45,245 bases of DNA from positions 1 through 45,245 of the forward strand of contig ONFA01000015.1 in the NCBI GenBank assembly GCA_900316975.1, in the 5' to 3' direction. Shown here piece after piece: positions 34,030 to 42,458 of this stretch. The notes beneath the pieces were generated by a model. It saw nothing but the letters and a program-made list of their open reading frames with translations. It did not search any database and was not told where the DNA came from. Position 1 is the first letter of the stretch. Each line of letters opens with the position of its first letter. A program made the position numbers and the translations under genes. Source of the stretch: an uncultured Prevotellaceae bacterium. Lineage in GTDB: Bacteria; Bacteroidota; Bacteroidia; Bacteroidales; Bacteroidaceae.

Positions 34030-36273
34030 ATGAAGAAATACTTGTTTGTTTTGATTTGTTGTTGCACATCGGTGATCAGCATGTTTGCCCAACCTTACAA
34101 AGACCCGAATCTCTCAGCCGAGGTGAGGGCCAAAGACCTGTTGGGACGCCTTTCTTTGCAAGAGAAGGCACAACTGATGGAACACACCTCTCCAGCCATC
34201 GAGCGTTTGGGCATTCCTGCCTTCAACTGGTGGAACGAGGCTTTGCACGGCATCGGACGAAATGGTACAGCGACAGTCTATCCTATCACGATGGGATTGG
34301 CTGCTACCTGGGATGATGCGTTGGTGGAACGTGCATTCTCTGCTGCCAGTGATGAGGCACGTGCTAAGAACAACATTGCCCGACAGAACGGGCGCATCAG
34401 ACAGTATCAGTGCTTGTCGTTTTGGACACCTAACATCAATATCTTCCGTGACCCTCGATGGGGGCGTGGACAGGAAACCTATGGTGAGGATCCCTACCTC
34501 ACCACCAAGATGGGTTTGGCTGTGGTACGCGGATTGCAGGGTGCACAGGGAAACGAGCAGATTGAATATGGCAGTAAGGGACAATATCGCAAGTTGTTGG
34601 CATGTGCCAAGCACTTTGCGGTGCATAGCGGTCCTGAGTATAACCGCCATAGTTTCAATCTTGAACTGCTTCCTGAACGTGACTTGTGGGAAACTTATAT
34701 GCCTGCCTTCAAGGCTTTGGTGCAGGAAGGAGACGTGCAGGAGGTGATGTGCGCTTATCATCGTTTCGATGGTGAACCTTGTTGTGGCAATTCTCGTCTT
34801 CTCAATGACATTCTGCGCAAAGAATGGGGATTCAAGGGGTTGGTGACGAGTGACTGTTGGGCAATTAACGACTTCTTCAATAAGTCGAATCATGGCACTT
34901 CCGACTCGAAGGAATCCGCCATTGCGACGGCTGTCATTGCAGGTACAGATGTGGAGTGTGGTGGCACGTTCCGTAGTCTGACCGATGCTGTGGCTCAAGG
35001 AAAAATCACGGAAGAGAAGATTGACGAGAGTCTGCTCCGCTTGTTGAAGGCCCGTTTCGAGTTGGGCGATTTCGACAGTGAAGACCTTGTTCCTTGGAAA
35101 AAGATTGGTCCTGAGGTCATTGCCAATGAGGAACATCATCAGATAGCACTCGATGCAGCCAGAAGAAGTATCGTGCTGCTCCAAAACAAACAGAACATTC
35201 TGCCTTTGGCAAAAGAGACAAAAGTGGCAGTGATTGGTCCCAATGCCAATGACTCCGTGATGATGTGGGGTAACTACAACGGATTTCCTCGCCACACAGT
35301 CACTATCCTCGAAGGCATTAAGCAGAAGGGAAACGTGATTGGCAGCATGAAGGCTTGTGACCTTGTGGAGAACATGGGTCGTCAGTCACGTAGAGGCAAC
35401 GAAGGTCCTGCACGAGACTATGGTCACGATGATGCCCTGCAAGTGAAGACGGAAGATGCCACCAACACGACAGACAAAGATGTCCTTGACTGTGTGAAGG
35501 ATGCGGATGTGGTGGTGTTTGTGGGTGGCATCTCGCCCCGTTTGGAAGGTGAGGAGATGCGTGTGACATTGCCTGGTTTCAGAGGAGGCGACCGCACCAG
35601 CATCGAATTACCGCAGATTCAGCGCAATATGTTGAAGATGTTGCACGATGCAGGCAAGAAGGTTGTATTTGTCAACTGTTCGGGAAGTGCAATGGCATTG
35701 GTTCCCGAAACCACCACCTGTGATGCCATCGTTCAGGCTTGGTATGGCGGCGAAGCAGGTGGAGAGGCGTTGGCTGATGTGCTATATGGCGACTGCAACC
35801 CTACAGGAAGATTGCCCATCACGTTCTATCGTAGCACAGACCAATTGCCCGATTATGAAAGTTACGAAATGAAGGGTCGCACCTATCGCTACATGAAAGA
35901 AGCCCCTCTGTGGTATTTCGGCTACGGACTTAGTTACACAACGGTTCGTTATGGTGCTCCCACTTACAAAAATAACGTAGTGAGTGTGAGTCTCACCAAT
36001 ACGGGAAAGCGTCAGACAGAAGAACTGGTGCAGGTGTATATCAATAAACAAGGTGACACAGATGGACCGAGAGCCACGCTCCGTGCTTATCAGCGAGTGA
36101 CTATTCCGGCTGGTAAGACCGTGCAGGCAGAAATCCCACTGCCACGCACTAGTTTTGAGTGGTGGAACACAAACACCAACACCATGAACGTGAGTGCAGG
36201 AACATTCAATGTCATGGTTGGTCCTTCCAGCAACCCCACCGACTTGAAATCGGTCTCTGTCACCATCCAATAA
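34030..36273 (+). CDS. GH3 beta-xylosidase/beta-glucosidase, secreted
   Basis: A 747-residue glycoside hydrolase family 3 enzyme with signal peptide MKKYLFVLICCCTSVISMFA. The N-terminal TIM-barrel has NWWNEALHGIGRNGTATVYP, the EALHG signature common in GH3 beta-xylosidases, then RDPRWGRGQETYGEDP, CAKHFAVHSG and the nucleophile D near residue 275 (LVTSDCWAIND). The alpha/beta sandwich (RRSIVLLQNKQNILPL) and C-terminal fibronectin-III domain are present. It likely trims xylo- or gluco-oligosaccharides in the periplasm. The promoter box at 33994 fixes the start. The lipoprotein gene follows 28 bases later. Confidence 0.92.
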   Translation: MKKYLFVLICCCTSVISMFAQPYKDPNLSAEVRAKDLLGRLSLQEKAQLMEHTSPAIERLGIPAFNWWNEALHGIGRNGTATVYPITMGLAATWDDALVERAFSAASDEARAKNNIARQNGRIRQYQCLSFWTPNINIFRDPRWGRGQETYGEDPYLTTKMGLAVVRGLQGAQGNEQIEYGSKGQYRKLLACAKHFAVHSGPEYNRHSFNLELLPERDLWETYMPAFKALVQEGDVQEVMCAYHRFDGEPCCGNSRLLNDILRKEWGFKGLVTSDCWAINDFFNKSNHGTSDSKESAIATAVIAGTDVECGGTFRSLTDAVAQGKITEEKIDESLLRLLKARFELGDFDSEDLVPWKKIGPEVIANEEHHQIALDAARRSIVLLQNKQNILPLAKETKVAVIGPNANDSVMMWGNYNGFPRHTVTILEGIKQKGNVIGSMKACDLVENMGRQSRRGNEGPARDYGHDDALQVKTEDATNTTDKDVLDCVKDADVVVFVGGISPRLEGEEMRVTLPGFRGGDRTSIELPQIQRNMLKMLHDAGKKVVFVNCSGSAMALVPETTTCDAIVQAWYGGEAGGEALADVLYGDCNPTGRLPITFYRSTDQLPDYESYEMKGRTYRYMKEAPLWYFGYGLSYTTVRYGAPTYKNNVVSVSLTNTGKRQTEELVQVYINKQGDTDGPRATLRAYQRVTIPAGKTVQAEIPLPRTSFEWWNTNTNTMNVSAGTFNVMVGPSSNPTDLKSVSVTIQ

Positions 36274-36301
36274 CCATACTTATCTTAATTGATTACTGAC
36301 A

Positions 36302-36841
36302 ATGAAAAAGATCTTTTTTGTAGCAACAATGTTGTTGACGATGGCAGCATGCACCAACAACAAGCCCGCAGAGGCAGTAGAGAACCCGGAACCGTCTGTT
36401 GAAGCAACAGACACAACGAGTGAACAAACAAAACAGAAGAACATGGAAGAAGTGCAAGCGTTTTTGAAAGAATGTAATGCGTTCTTCATTGCCACCGTTG
36501 ATGGTGACCAACCCCATGTCCGTCCTTTTGGCGTGTCTGAAATTATAGATGGGCGTCTTTACATCATGACGGGGAAAGTGAAGGATGTTTATAAGCAAAT
36601 GGCTGCCAATGGTAAGTTTGAAATCTGCGCATTGAAGCCATCAGGCAGTGAATGGATACGTATTAGTGGAACTTTGGTCAATGATGAGACGTTGGCGGTG
36701 AAAGAGGAATTCTTGAATCGTAACGAGAGTCTCAAGTCAATGTACAAGGCTGACGATGACAACATGGCTGTGCTTTACATCACGGAAGGCACTGCTCGTT
36801 TCTGTTCCTTTACAGCATCTGAACGAAAGGTGAAGTTCTAA
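36302..36841 (+). CDS. lipoprotein with FMN-type split-barrel domain
   Basis: A 179-residue protein. Residues 1-16 form an SPII signal with lipobox MAAC, followed by a T/E/P-rich linker. Residues about 48-179 resemble the pyridoxamine 5'-phosphate oxidase-like FMN-binding split barrel: CNAFFIATVDGDQPHVRPFG, DGRLYIMTGKVKDVYKQM, FEICALKPSGSEWIRISGT. Members are normally cytoplasmic, so an exported, lipid-anchored version is unusual. It probably shares the GH3 promoter. Flavin binding is inferred from the fold only. Confidence 0.8.
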   Translation: MKKIFFVATMLLTMAACTNNKPAEAVENPEPSVEATDTTSEQTKQKNMEEVQAFLKECNAFFIATVDGDQPHVRPFGVSEIIDGRLYIMTGKVKDVYKQMAANGKFEICALKPSGSEWIRISGTLVNDETLAVKEEFLNRNESLKSMYKADDDNMAVLYITEGTARFCSFTASERKVKF

Positions 36842-36885
36842 CCGCAACATTGATCTAAGGTTCAGTTGAAGATGATAGATCAAGA

Positions 36886-37043
36886 GAGTGTGTCAAAATA
36901 AGGATGCAGTCGCCCTTTGGGCGAGAAATCCTGCAAATCTAAACAAATCTTATATGCTATTGGTTTGATTTCCAATATAAAAGATTTTGAACAGATTTGA
37001 GAGATTTCTGCGCGAAGCGCACTTCGTTCATTTTGACACACTC
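36886..37043. repeat. 158-bp palindromic element with 14-bp terminal repeats
   Basis: The ends are perfect inverted repeats, GAGTGTGTCAAAAT (36886-36899) and ATTTTGACACACTC (37030-37043). Inside are hairpins CGCCC-TTT-GGGCG (36911-36923) and GCGC-GAA-GCGC (37010-37020), and GAAATC/GATTTC arms. It has the form of a MITE and codes for nothing convincing. It lies between convergent genes. Confidence 0.88.
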
Positions 37044-37055
37044 CCTTGTTGTTTG

Positions 37056-38633
37056 TCAGTATTGATAGAGTTGGATATGTAGGATTTTCCATTCGCCTAC
37101 ACCGATGCGGGCATGTCGTCCTTGATGGCTTTGGTCACCATTGTGACGGCGCAGGTAGTTCAGATTGCCGTCGTTACCGATGGCTACTTCATCGACAGAA
37201 AGGAGTCCCAGCCGCTTGCCTTTGAAAGTGGAGAAGGTAGAGGTTTTTGTGGTATTGCCTGCTTCTGCAAACCCGTCCTCTCCCAATTGCTTCTGCTCTT
37301 CCTGTTGTTTTTCGGATGGGGTTTTGAAGTCGATGACCACTCCACTGCCTGCCAGCAGATAATCGAACTTGCCCAATCGAATTAAGACGGCTCCTCCTTC
37401 AGGCCATGTGCTGCCGTCGGTGGCACGGGCATCCCACGGTAAGGTGAAATAGTGGCGGCAAGTCATGACCACGTCGTCATCGGTGATGATGCGTTCACGG
37501 TCTTCTTGGTCGAAGAGGAGTCCCCATGTCATACCTTGGTTGAATAGAGGACAATGGGTGAGTTGGTTCAGCAGTCCGTAGGCTTTTGTCACCGATTCTG
37601 TGTCTTTGGCACCTGCTTGGTCAATGGCAAAGGGACTAAACCCTAAAGCCTGATGTTCTCCGAAAGCATAGAGCGCACGTACACCGCTGTTGACGCAGCA
37701 TCGGCTTTCGGGAATGAACAGGCGGTTTTTCACTTTTCCTCCATCCTGTGGACGTTGGGGCATGGCATATTGGGAAGCCCACGACTTGAAACCTGTATCA
37801 TAGATGTCGGGCGCCAACAAATCTATGCTGGGTGCCCCTTTGCGCCAGAAATCGATGAGATGTGCAAGTGGACCAGCCGACGGGTATTCACCTGGGCGTC
37901 GTCCACGACTGTTCATGGCGGCATTGACATAGAGTGGCATGTTGTGGATACGGCGGGCGGCTTGTGCCAGATGTTCCACATAGCGGGCATAACTGAGTGC
38001 CATGAATTTCTCGTCGGCATAGTCGTCTGTGCCATATTGCTTTGCCCATTGCTCTTTTTGATAGGCTTTCTCTGCCAGAGGCGAGTGGTCGCGTGCCGAT
38101 TCGAGCATGCCGATTTCATTTTCTATTTGTATCATGATGACCACCTCGCGTTGCGGATCTTTTTCTTTGATGTGTTGCATCAGGGCAGAAAAGGCTTTGA
38201 GGTCGGCTTGCAGCACGTTGTCGCTGAAGCAAGAGGCTATCTCCAGTGGTTTGCCTGTCGCGGTCTGTGCTCGTGGAAACCGTTGGGTGTCTTGCTTGAA
38301 CCATGCTGGTGCATAGCATGACATGCTGTTTTTCCAGACTCCAAACCACAAGAACACTACTTTCAGTTGTTGCTGTCGGGCAGCATTGATGGTACGGTCG
38401 ATAAGGGTAAAGTCAAATTGTCCTTCGGTGGGTTCCATCAGTTCCCAATAGGCAGGCACCAGCACGGTGTTCAGTCCTAATGCCTTCATTCGGGGCATGA
38501 CTTCGTCAATATCTGCCACGGAGGTAGCAGCGGAGTTACTCAATTCACCACCAAGAATGATGTGTTTGTTGGACTGTGCATAGGCGATGATGTGACAACA
38601 TAGGAGGAGTGTCAGGAACAGAATTCTTTTCAT
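37056..38633 (-). CDS. GH35-like beta-galactosidase with DUF5597-type C-terminus
   Basis: A 525-residue exported glycosidase (signal MKRILFLTLLLCCHIIAYAQ). The barrel has VPAYWELMEPTEGQFDF, the acid/base glutamate in IQIENEIGM near residue 171 and the nucleophile in FIPESRCC near residue 308. The C-terminal part (ADGSTWPEGGAVLIRLGKFDY, LSVDEVAIGNDGNLN) matches the DUF5597 domain of GH35 relatives. It would release terminal galactosyl or related residues in the periplasm. It is the last gene of the minus-strand operon from 41826. Confidence 0.87.
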   Translation of the reverse strand: MKRILFLTLLLCCHIIAYAQSNKHIILGGELSNSAATSVADIDEVMPRMKALGLNTVLVPAYWELMEPTEGQFDFTLIDRTINAARQQQLKVVFLWFGVWKNSMSCYAPAWFKQDTQRFPRAQTATGKPLEIASCFSDNVLQADLKAFSALMQHIKEKDPQREVVIMIQIENEIGMLESARDHSPLAEKAYQKEQWAKQYGTDDYADEKFMALSYARYVEHLAQAARRIHNMPLYVNAAMNSRGRRPGEYPSAGPLAHLIDFWRKGAPSIDLLAPDIYDTGFKSWASQYAMPQRPQDGGKVKNRLFIPESRCCVNSGVRALYAFGEHQALGFSPFAIDQAGAKDTESVTKAYGLLNQLTHCPLFNQGMTWGLLFDQEDRERIITDDDVVMTCRHYFTLPWDARATDGSTWPEGGAVLIRLGKFDYLLAGSGVVIDFKTPSEKQQEEQKQLGEDGFAEAGNTTKTSTFSTFKGKRLGLLSVDEVAIGNDGNLNYLRRHNGDQSHQGRHARIGVGEWKILHIQLYQY

Positions 38634-38660
38634 AGAGAGATATAAGTTTTCTGGTGGTTC

Positions 38661-40301
38661 TTATTTCTTTTTTAGCAGATACCCCCAGCATTCGCGCAGA
38701 ATCTGTGCACCGAATAGTTTGAGCATGCCGAGGTAGAGGGCTGCAACCATCGGGATGCGGCAGATGAGCAGGAGAATCCGGTTGTCTATCCAGAGGGTGG
38801 CGAAGTAGGTCACCCCGATGGCAGTGGCAGCAATCAGGAGGAAGGGGAGGATGTCTTTGAGTGCCGAAAGGAAGGGATAGCGGATTTCTTGATAGAGGAA
38901 GATGTGCCAGATGCCCACCCAAAGGATGACGATGGCAACATAAGCAATGACCATCAGGTTGACAGTTGACAGTTGGCAGTTGACAGTTGACAGTTGAGGA
39001 AAAATAGTTGATAATTGGTCAAGAATACTGTTTGCAAAACTTTCAATTGTCAACTGTAAACTGTCAACTAAAATGATGCTGCCGAGGATGGCACAACCCT
39101 GAGCGATGATGTTCCACATATAGACATCGGACTTGCCGCGTGAGATGATGAGGTTGTAGTAAAGCGTGGCAATGGGGAGGAAGGCACCACCGATGCAGAG
39201 ATATTGCATGAGGTGGGCGGAGGAGAGCCACTTCTCTTTAATCAACGTCACGATGAATTCTGGTGCCACCAGCGCCAATCCGAACATGACAGGGAAGGAA
39301 ATGAAGCAGGTGAAGCGCAGCATCTTGGAGAAGACTCGACGGAGGCGTTCGATGTCATCGCCCACCTCGACGAAGGCAGGTTGTGCCACGCCCTGCACCA
39401 TACCCGTGATGGTCGAGGCACCCATGGTGTTCCACTTGTTGGCTTGGTTGTAAGTGCCCACCTCGTATTTGTTGTAAAGTTTGCCGAGCACAACGGAGAA
39501 GATGTTGTTGTTCACGCCGATGAAGATGTTGGTGATGAGCATCTTGGAAGAAAAGGCAAACATCTCCCGAATGGGAGCGAAGAAGGCTGAAGCCCCCCTC
39601 TTGTCCCCCCAAGGGGGGAGGAGCCATGCGGAGTGTTTGTCAATGGGAGTCTTATCATCGGGAACCTCGCCGGATGGCATCTTCCCCCCTTGGGGGGATG
39701 AGAGGGGGGCTTTTGCTGCAAACACCCAACTGAGGATGCTGACCATGAGGTTGAACACGATGGTTTGGGTGGCGAGTCCCCAGTATGCCAAACCATTGTA
39801 TGCCATAACGATGCCTACGATGCCCGATACAAGAAGGGAACAGAGTCCCATGATGGCGAGTTCCTTCTGTTTCATCTGTCGGAAGAGGATGGCGCGGGGC
39901 ACGATGCTGAATGAGGCGATGAAGAAGCCGAAGAAGTAGTAGCGGGAAAGGTTCGTCAGAATGGGTTCGTTGAAAAACCATGCAATGAGCGGTGCACAGA
40001 AGAAGAGGAGGATGTAGAGGCATAGGCTCACGCCGATGTTGAACCAGAAGACAGCGTTGTAGTCGTGCCGAGTGGCATCCCTCTTGTTGGTCAGCGCTGT
40101 CACAAATCCGCTGTCTTGCAGGGAGTTGGCAATGAGGGTGAAGATGGTGAGCATGCCGATGAGTCCGTAATCATCTTGGTCGAGTTTACGTGCCAACACG
40201 ATGCCGAACACAGCGTTCAGCACCTGCATGGTCCCGTTGTTCAGGGCTCCCCAGAAGAAGCCACGAGCCGTCTTGTCTTTCAGCGATGGAGTTGTTTCCA
40301 A
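38661..40301 (-). CDS. Wzx-type polysaccharide flippase
   Basis: A 546-residue membrane protein of the MOP/polysaccharide-transporter family with about 14 helices; it begins KDKTARGFFWGALNNGTMQV and contains GIVLARKLDQDDYGLIGML, typical of WzxC-like exporters. It should flip lipid-linked oligosaccharides. Two loops hold repeat-derived sequence: residues about 198-237 (PLSSPQGGKMPSG, WLLPPWGDKRG) from the inverted repeat 39592-39710, and residues about 409-449 ([14 protein letters not shown]) from heptamers at 38959-39075. Both lie between helices, and the frame stays open. Confidence 0.9.
   Translation of the reverse strand: METTPSLKDKTARGFFWGALNNGTMQVLNAVFGIVLARKLDQDDYGLIGMLTIFTLIANSLQDSGFVTALTNKRDATRHDYNAVFWFNIGVSLCLYILLFFCAPLIAWFFNEPILTNLSRYYFFGFFIASFSIVPRAILFRQMKQKELAIMGLCSLLVSGIVGIVMAYNGLAYWGLATQTIVFNLMVSILSWVFAAKAPLSSPQGGKMPSGEVPDDKTPIDKHSAWLLPPWGDKRGASAFFAPIREMFAFSSKMLITNIFIGVNNNIFSVVLGKLYNKYEVGTYNQANKWNTMGASTITGMVQGVAQPAFVEVGDDIERLRRVFSKMLRFTCFISFPVMFGLALVAPEFIVTLIKEKWLSSAHLMQYLCIGGAFLPIATLYYNLIISRGKSDVYMWNIIAQGCAILGSIILVDSLQLTIESFANSILDQLSTIFPQLSTVNCQLSTVNLMVIAYVAIVILWVGIWHIFLYQEIRYPFLSALKDILPFLLIAATAIGVTYFATLWIDNRILLLICRIPMVAALYLGMLKLFGAQILRECWGYLLKKK
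38959..39075. repeat. heptamer repeat inside the flippase gene
   Basis: Five TTGACAG-type units (38959-38993) face CAACTGT units near 39050-39070 as an inverted pair. The insert is read in frame. Confidence 0.85.
39592..39710. repeat. CCCCCC/GGGGGG inverted repeat inside the flippase gene
   Basis: Arms of about 29 bases (39592-39620 and 39681-39710) are complementary with two mismatches and each contains the palindrome CCCCCCAAGGGGGG. The insert is read in frame. Confidence 0.9.
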
Positions 40302-40315
40302 TTCTTCAGTTCCTC

Positions 40316-40852
40316 TTAGTTATAGGCATTGACAATCTGTCCGTTATAGTTGATGCGGTAGCGGTAGAGTCCGCGTCGGGTGGGCAGTTGGGCGTCAGAC
40401 GGCACTTGATAGATGGCTCCGTAGTTGTTCAGGTCGAAAGTCACACCGCACTTGCCGCATTTGGCATAGCCATTATTCGTAAAAGACAACCGCCTGTTTG
40501 CACGGTCGCAGATGGGGCAGGAAAGGTCATAGCAGAGGGCTTCGCCAAAGTTGCTTGTCCCCACGATGAGTCCTCCTAAACCGAAGCCATAGTTGTTACT
40601 CAACTGGTTAAGAGGGTAGTAGCCTTTGAGACCCGAACTGCTGACGAGTTCTATCTGTGTCTTGCCATCCACCACACGTTTCCGAACACTGGCGAACTGC
40701 CCGTAATTTCCCATCACATTGAACAGAACATCTGACTGTAACACGTCTAAAGCGCAATACACATGTTCACGGTTGGAGAAGGTGCTGGTGGCATCATCAC
40801 TGCATCCGCAGAGTATCAGGAGTGATATGAGTGTGATGAAAACTTTTCTCAT
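40316..40852 (-). CDS. lipoprotein with Rieske-like Cys-rich domain
   Basis: A 178-residue lipoprotein (signal MRKVFITLISLLILCGC, cysteine in CGC). The mature part has CYDLSCPICDRANRR and, about 16 residues later, YAKCGKCGVTFDL. The layout follows Rieske-fold proteins, but the CxH and CxxH ligands are replaced by CPIC and CGKC, so a mononuclear metal (zinc or iron) is more likely than a Rieske cluster. It lies between the aldo-keto reductase and the flippase. The start at 40852 gives the lipoprotein signal; the frame upstream overlaps the previous gene. Confidence 0.75.
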   Translation of the reverse strand: MRKVFITLISLLILCGCSDDATSTFSNREHVYCALDVLQSDVLFNVMGNYGQFASVRKRVVDGKTQIELVSSSGLKGYYPLNQLSNNYGFGLGGLIVGTSNFGEALCYDLSCPICDRANRRLSFTNNGYAKCGKCGVTFDLNNYGAIYQVPSDAQLPTRRGLYRYRINYNGQIVNAYN

Positions 40853-40854
40853 GA

Positions 40855-41826
40855 TTAAAACCATAATTCTTTTTGACGGATAATCGTGTCTATCTTTTTT
40901 AGTTCCTCCTCGCTGAAAGAGAGGTTGTCCACCGTGGCGAGGTTGTTCTCCAACTGAGCCACCGACGATGTGCCGATGATGCACGAAGTCACTCTCTCGT
41001 CGCTCAGCACCCAAGCCAGTGCCATCTGTGCGATGCTCTGACCGCGCTCCTCGGCAATGACGGCAAGTTTCTTCACCGCCTCCACCCGTGCGGGCGTCAC
41101 CTGGCTCTGCTGCAAGAAACCCGTGCTCCGTGCCACACGGCTTCCCTCGGGAATGCCATTGTTATACTTGCCCGTCAGCAAACCCTGCGCCAACGGCGAA
41201 AAACAGATGATGCCGCTCCCATTGTCGGCTGCAATCTGGAAGTTGCCCATCTTTGCCTTCGGGTCCAGCATCGAGCAGCGATACTGGCTCAGCAGACACG
41301 GCACACGCGCCTCCTTCAAGATGTCGTAGCACCGTTGCTGCAACTCGGGCGGATACTTCGAAATGCCCACATACAGGGCCTTCCCCTGCCGCACCAAGTC
41401 GATGAGCGCGCCCATCGTCTCCTCCACAGGAGTCACCCCATCGTAGCGGTGGCTGTAGAAGACATCAAAATACTCCAGCCCCGTCCGCCTCAGGCTCTGG
41501 TCGCACGAGGCAATCAGGTTCTTCCTGCTACTGCCCGTGCCATATACTCCCTGCCACATGTCGTGCCCAGCCTTCGACGAGATGAACATCTCATCCCTGT
41601 GGCTTGCCAACTGATTCTTCAGAATCCTGCCGAAGTTCGTCTCAGCCGACCCCGGCACAGGCCCATAGTTGTTCGCCAAGTCGAAGTGGCAGATGCCCGC
41701 ATCGAACGCCCTCACCACCATCTGAGTGGCTACGGAGAAGTCATCCACGCTGCCAAAATTGTGCCATAAGCCGAGACTCAGCACCGGGAGTTGCACGCCT
41801 GAATGTCCGCAATACTTATATATCAT
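40855..41826 (-). CDS. gpr: aldo-keto reductase, L-glyceraldehyde-3-phosphate reductase-like
   Basis: A 323-residue NADPH-dependent aldo-keto reductase close in motif to E. coli Gpr/YghZ. It has NNYGPVPGSAETNFGRIL (catalytic Y), SSKAGHDMWQGVYGTGSSRK (catalytic K), YSHRYDGVTPVEETMGAL (catalytic H), FSPLAQGLLTGKYNNGIP and a C-terminal QKELWF. It would reduce aldehydes such as methylglyoxal or L-GAP. The frame is open for 73 more codons upstream, but the -7 box at 41850 fixes the start at 41826. It heads an operon with the lipoprotein, flippase and GH35 genes. Confidence 0.9.
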   Translation of the reverse strand: MIYKYCGHSGVQLPVLSLGLWHNFGSVDDFSVATQMVVRAFDAGICHFDLANNYGPVPGSAETNFGRILKNQLASHRDEMFISSKAGHDMWQGVYGTGSSRKNLIASCDQSLRRTGLEYFDVFYSHRYDGVTPVEETMGALIDLVRQGKALYVGISKYPPELQQRCYDILKEARVPCLLSQYRCSMLDPKAKMGNFQIAADNGSGIICFSPLAQGLLTGKYNNGIPEGSRVARSTGFLQQSQVTPARVEAVKKLAVIAEERGQSIAQMALAWVLSDERVTSCIIGTSSVAQLENNLATVDNLSFSEEELKKIDTIIRQKELWF

Positions 41827-41849
41827 AATCTTTTGCGTTTTCTGGGTCG

Positions 41850-41857
41850 CAAAGGTA
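41850..41857 (-). promoter_or_regulatory. -7 box of the gpr operon
   Basis: TACCTTTG on the minus strand lies 23 bases before the gpr start codon. Confidence 0.75.
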
Positions 41858-42174
41858 CGATTAAGTGAGAGAAAAACCAAATTTATTTGAGTTTTTCCGA
41901 ACGTGAGTACCTTCGAAAGCAGTTCAACGGTACGAAGAGTCCCTTTAGCAGCAAAATTTTCCACCGATAAACTCATTGCCCTGTGTGGTTTTACGGCATT
42001 GCCTCCGATGGCTTCGTGGCAAAGTCTCTGAAAGGGTGCTTTCACAGCCTCAAAAACGACATCGACGACGTCGGTTGACCGATGTCGTCGATGTCGGCAA
42101 ACCGACGTCGTCGATGTCGGTTTGGGAAGTGTGGAAGAACCGTTCGGGTGGTCCTTCTTTTATGTCGGTAGGGT
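41858..42174. other. intergenic gap with palindromes, no gene
   Basis: The gap holds a minus-strand open stretch continuous with gpr (GTLRTVELLSKVLTFGK), probably noncoding, and the palindrome at 42059-42120. No start, signal or domain supports a gene. Confidence 0.6.
42059..42120. repeat. GACGTCG palindrome cluster
   Basis: Arms 42059-42075 and 42078-42094 form a 17-bp stem with one mismatch and a two-base loop. A third copy of the arm, ACCGACGTCGTCGATGTCGG, follows at 42101-42120. Confidence 0.9.
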
Positions 42175-42455
42175 TTATTTCATCTGCTCTAATAGGTGTA
42201 CCAGTTGGTCAAGGTGGCGGGCATCTATTTTCAGGTCCAGCAGATGGCCCTCACGGTTGAAGAGTTTGTAGGTGGGGAAACTGTGAACGTCAAGGTGACG
42301 CTCGATGGCTGATTGCTGCTCTTCGGGCAGGTTGTAGTGGGCTATCCGCCGTTGCCTTCAATGAAGTCAAACGACTTCGTGTCCTGCGGCAACGGCCGGA
42401 AGTGGAACGCCATGTCGCGCTTGCCGTCTTTGTTCGTCTGCACAAACTTGTTCAT
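42175..42455 (-). pseudogene. remnant of a TlpA-like thioredoxin gene
   Basis: A 5' piece (42455 down to about 42345) reads MNKFVQTNKDGKRDMAFHF and PQDTKSFDFIEG, then meets a TAG. A 3' piece in another frame, ending at the TAA at 42175, reads AHYNLPEEQQSAIERHLDV, HSFPTYKLFNREG and LLEQMK, the C-terminal end of a thioredoxin fold. The region between, including the CxxC active site, is missing. It lies three bases after the gene at 42459 as the last of a tandem array. Confidence 0.8.
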
Positions 42456-42458
42456 GTT

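Noticed and set aside
34114..35295. 393-codon frame antisense to the GH3 gene
   Set aside because: It overlaps the conserved GH3 barrel on the other strand and has no family features.
41827..42045. N-terminal extension of the aldo-keto reductase
   Set aside because: The -7 box at 41850-41857 and the family N-terminus place the start at 41826.
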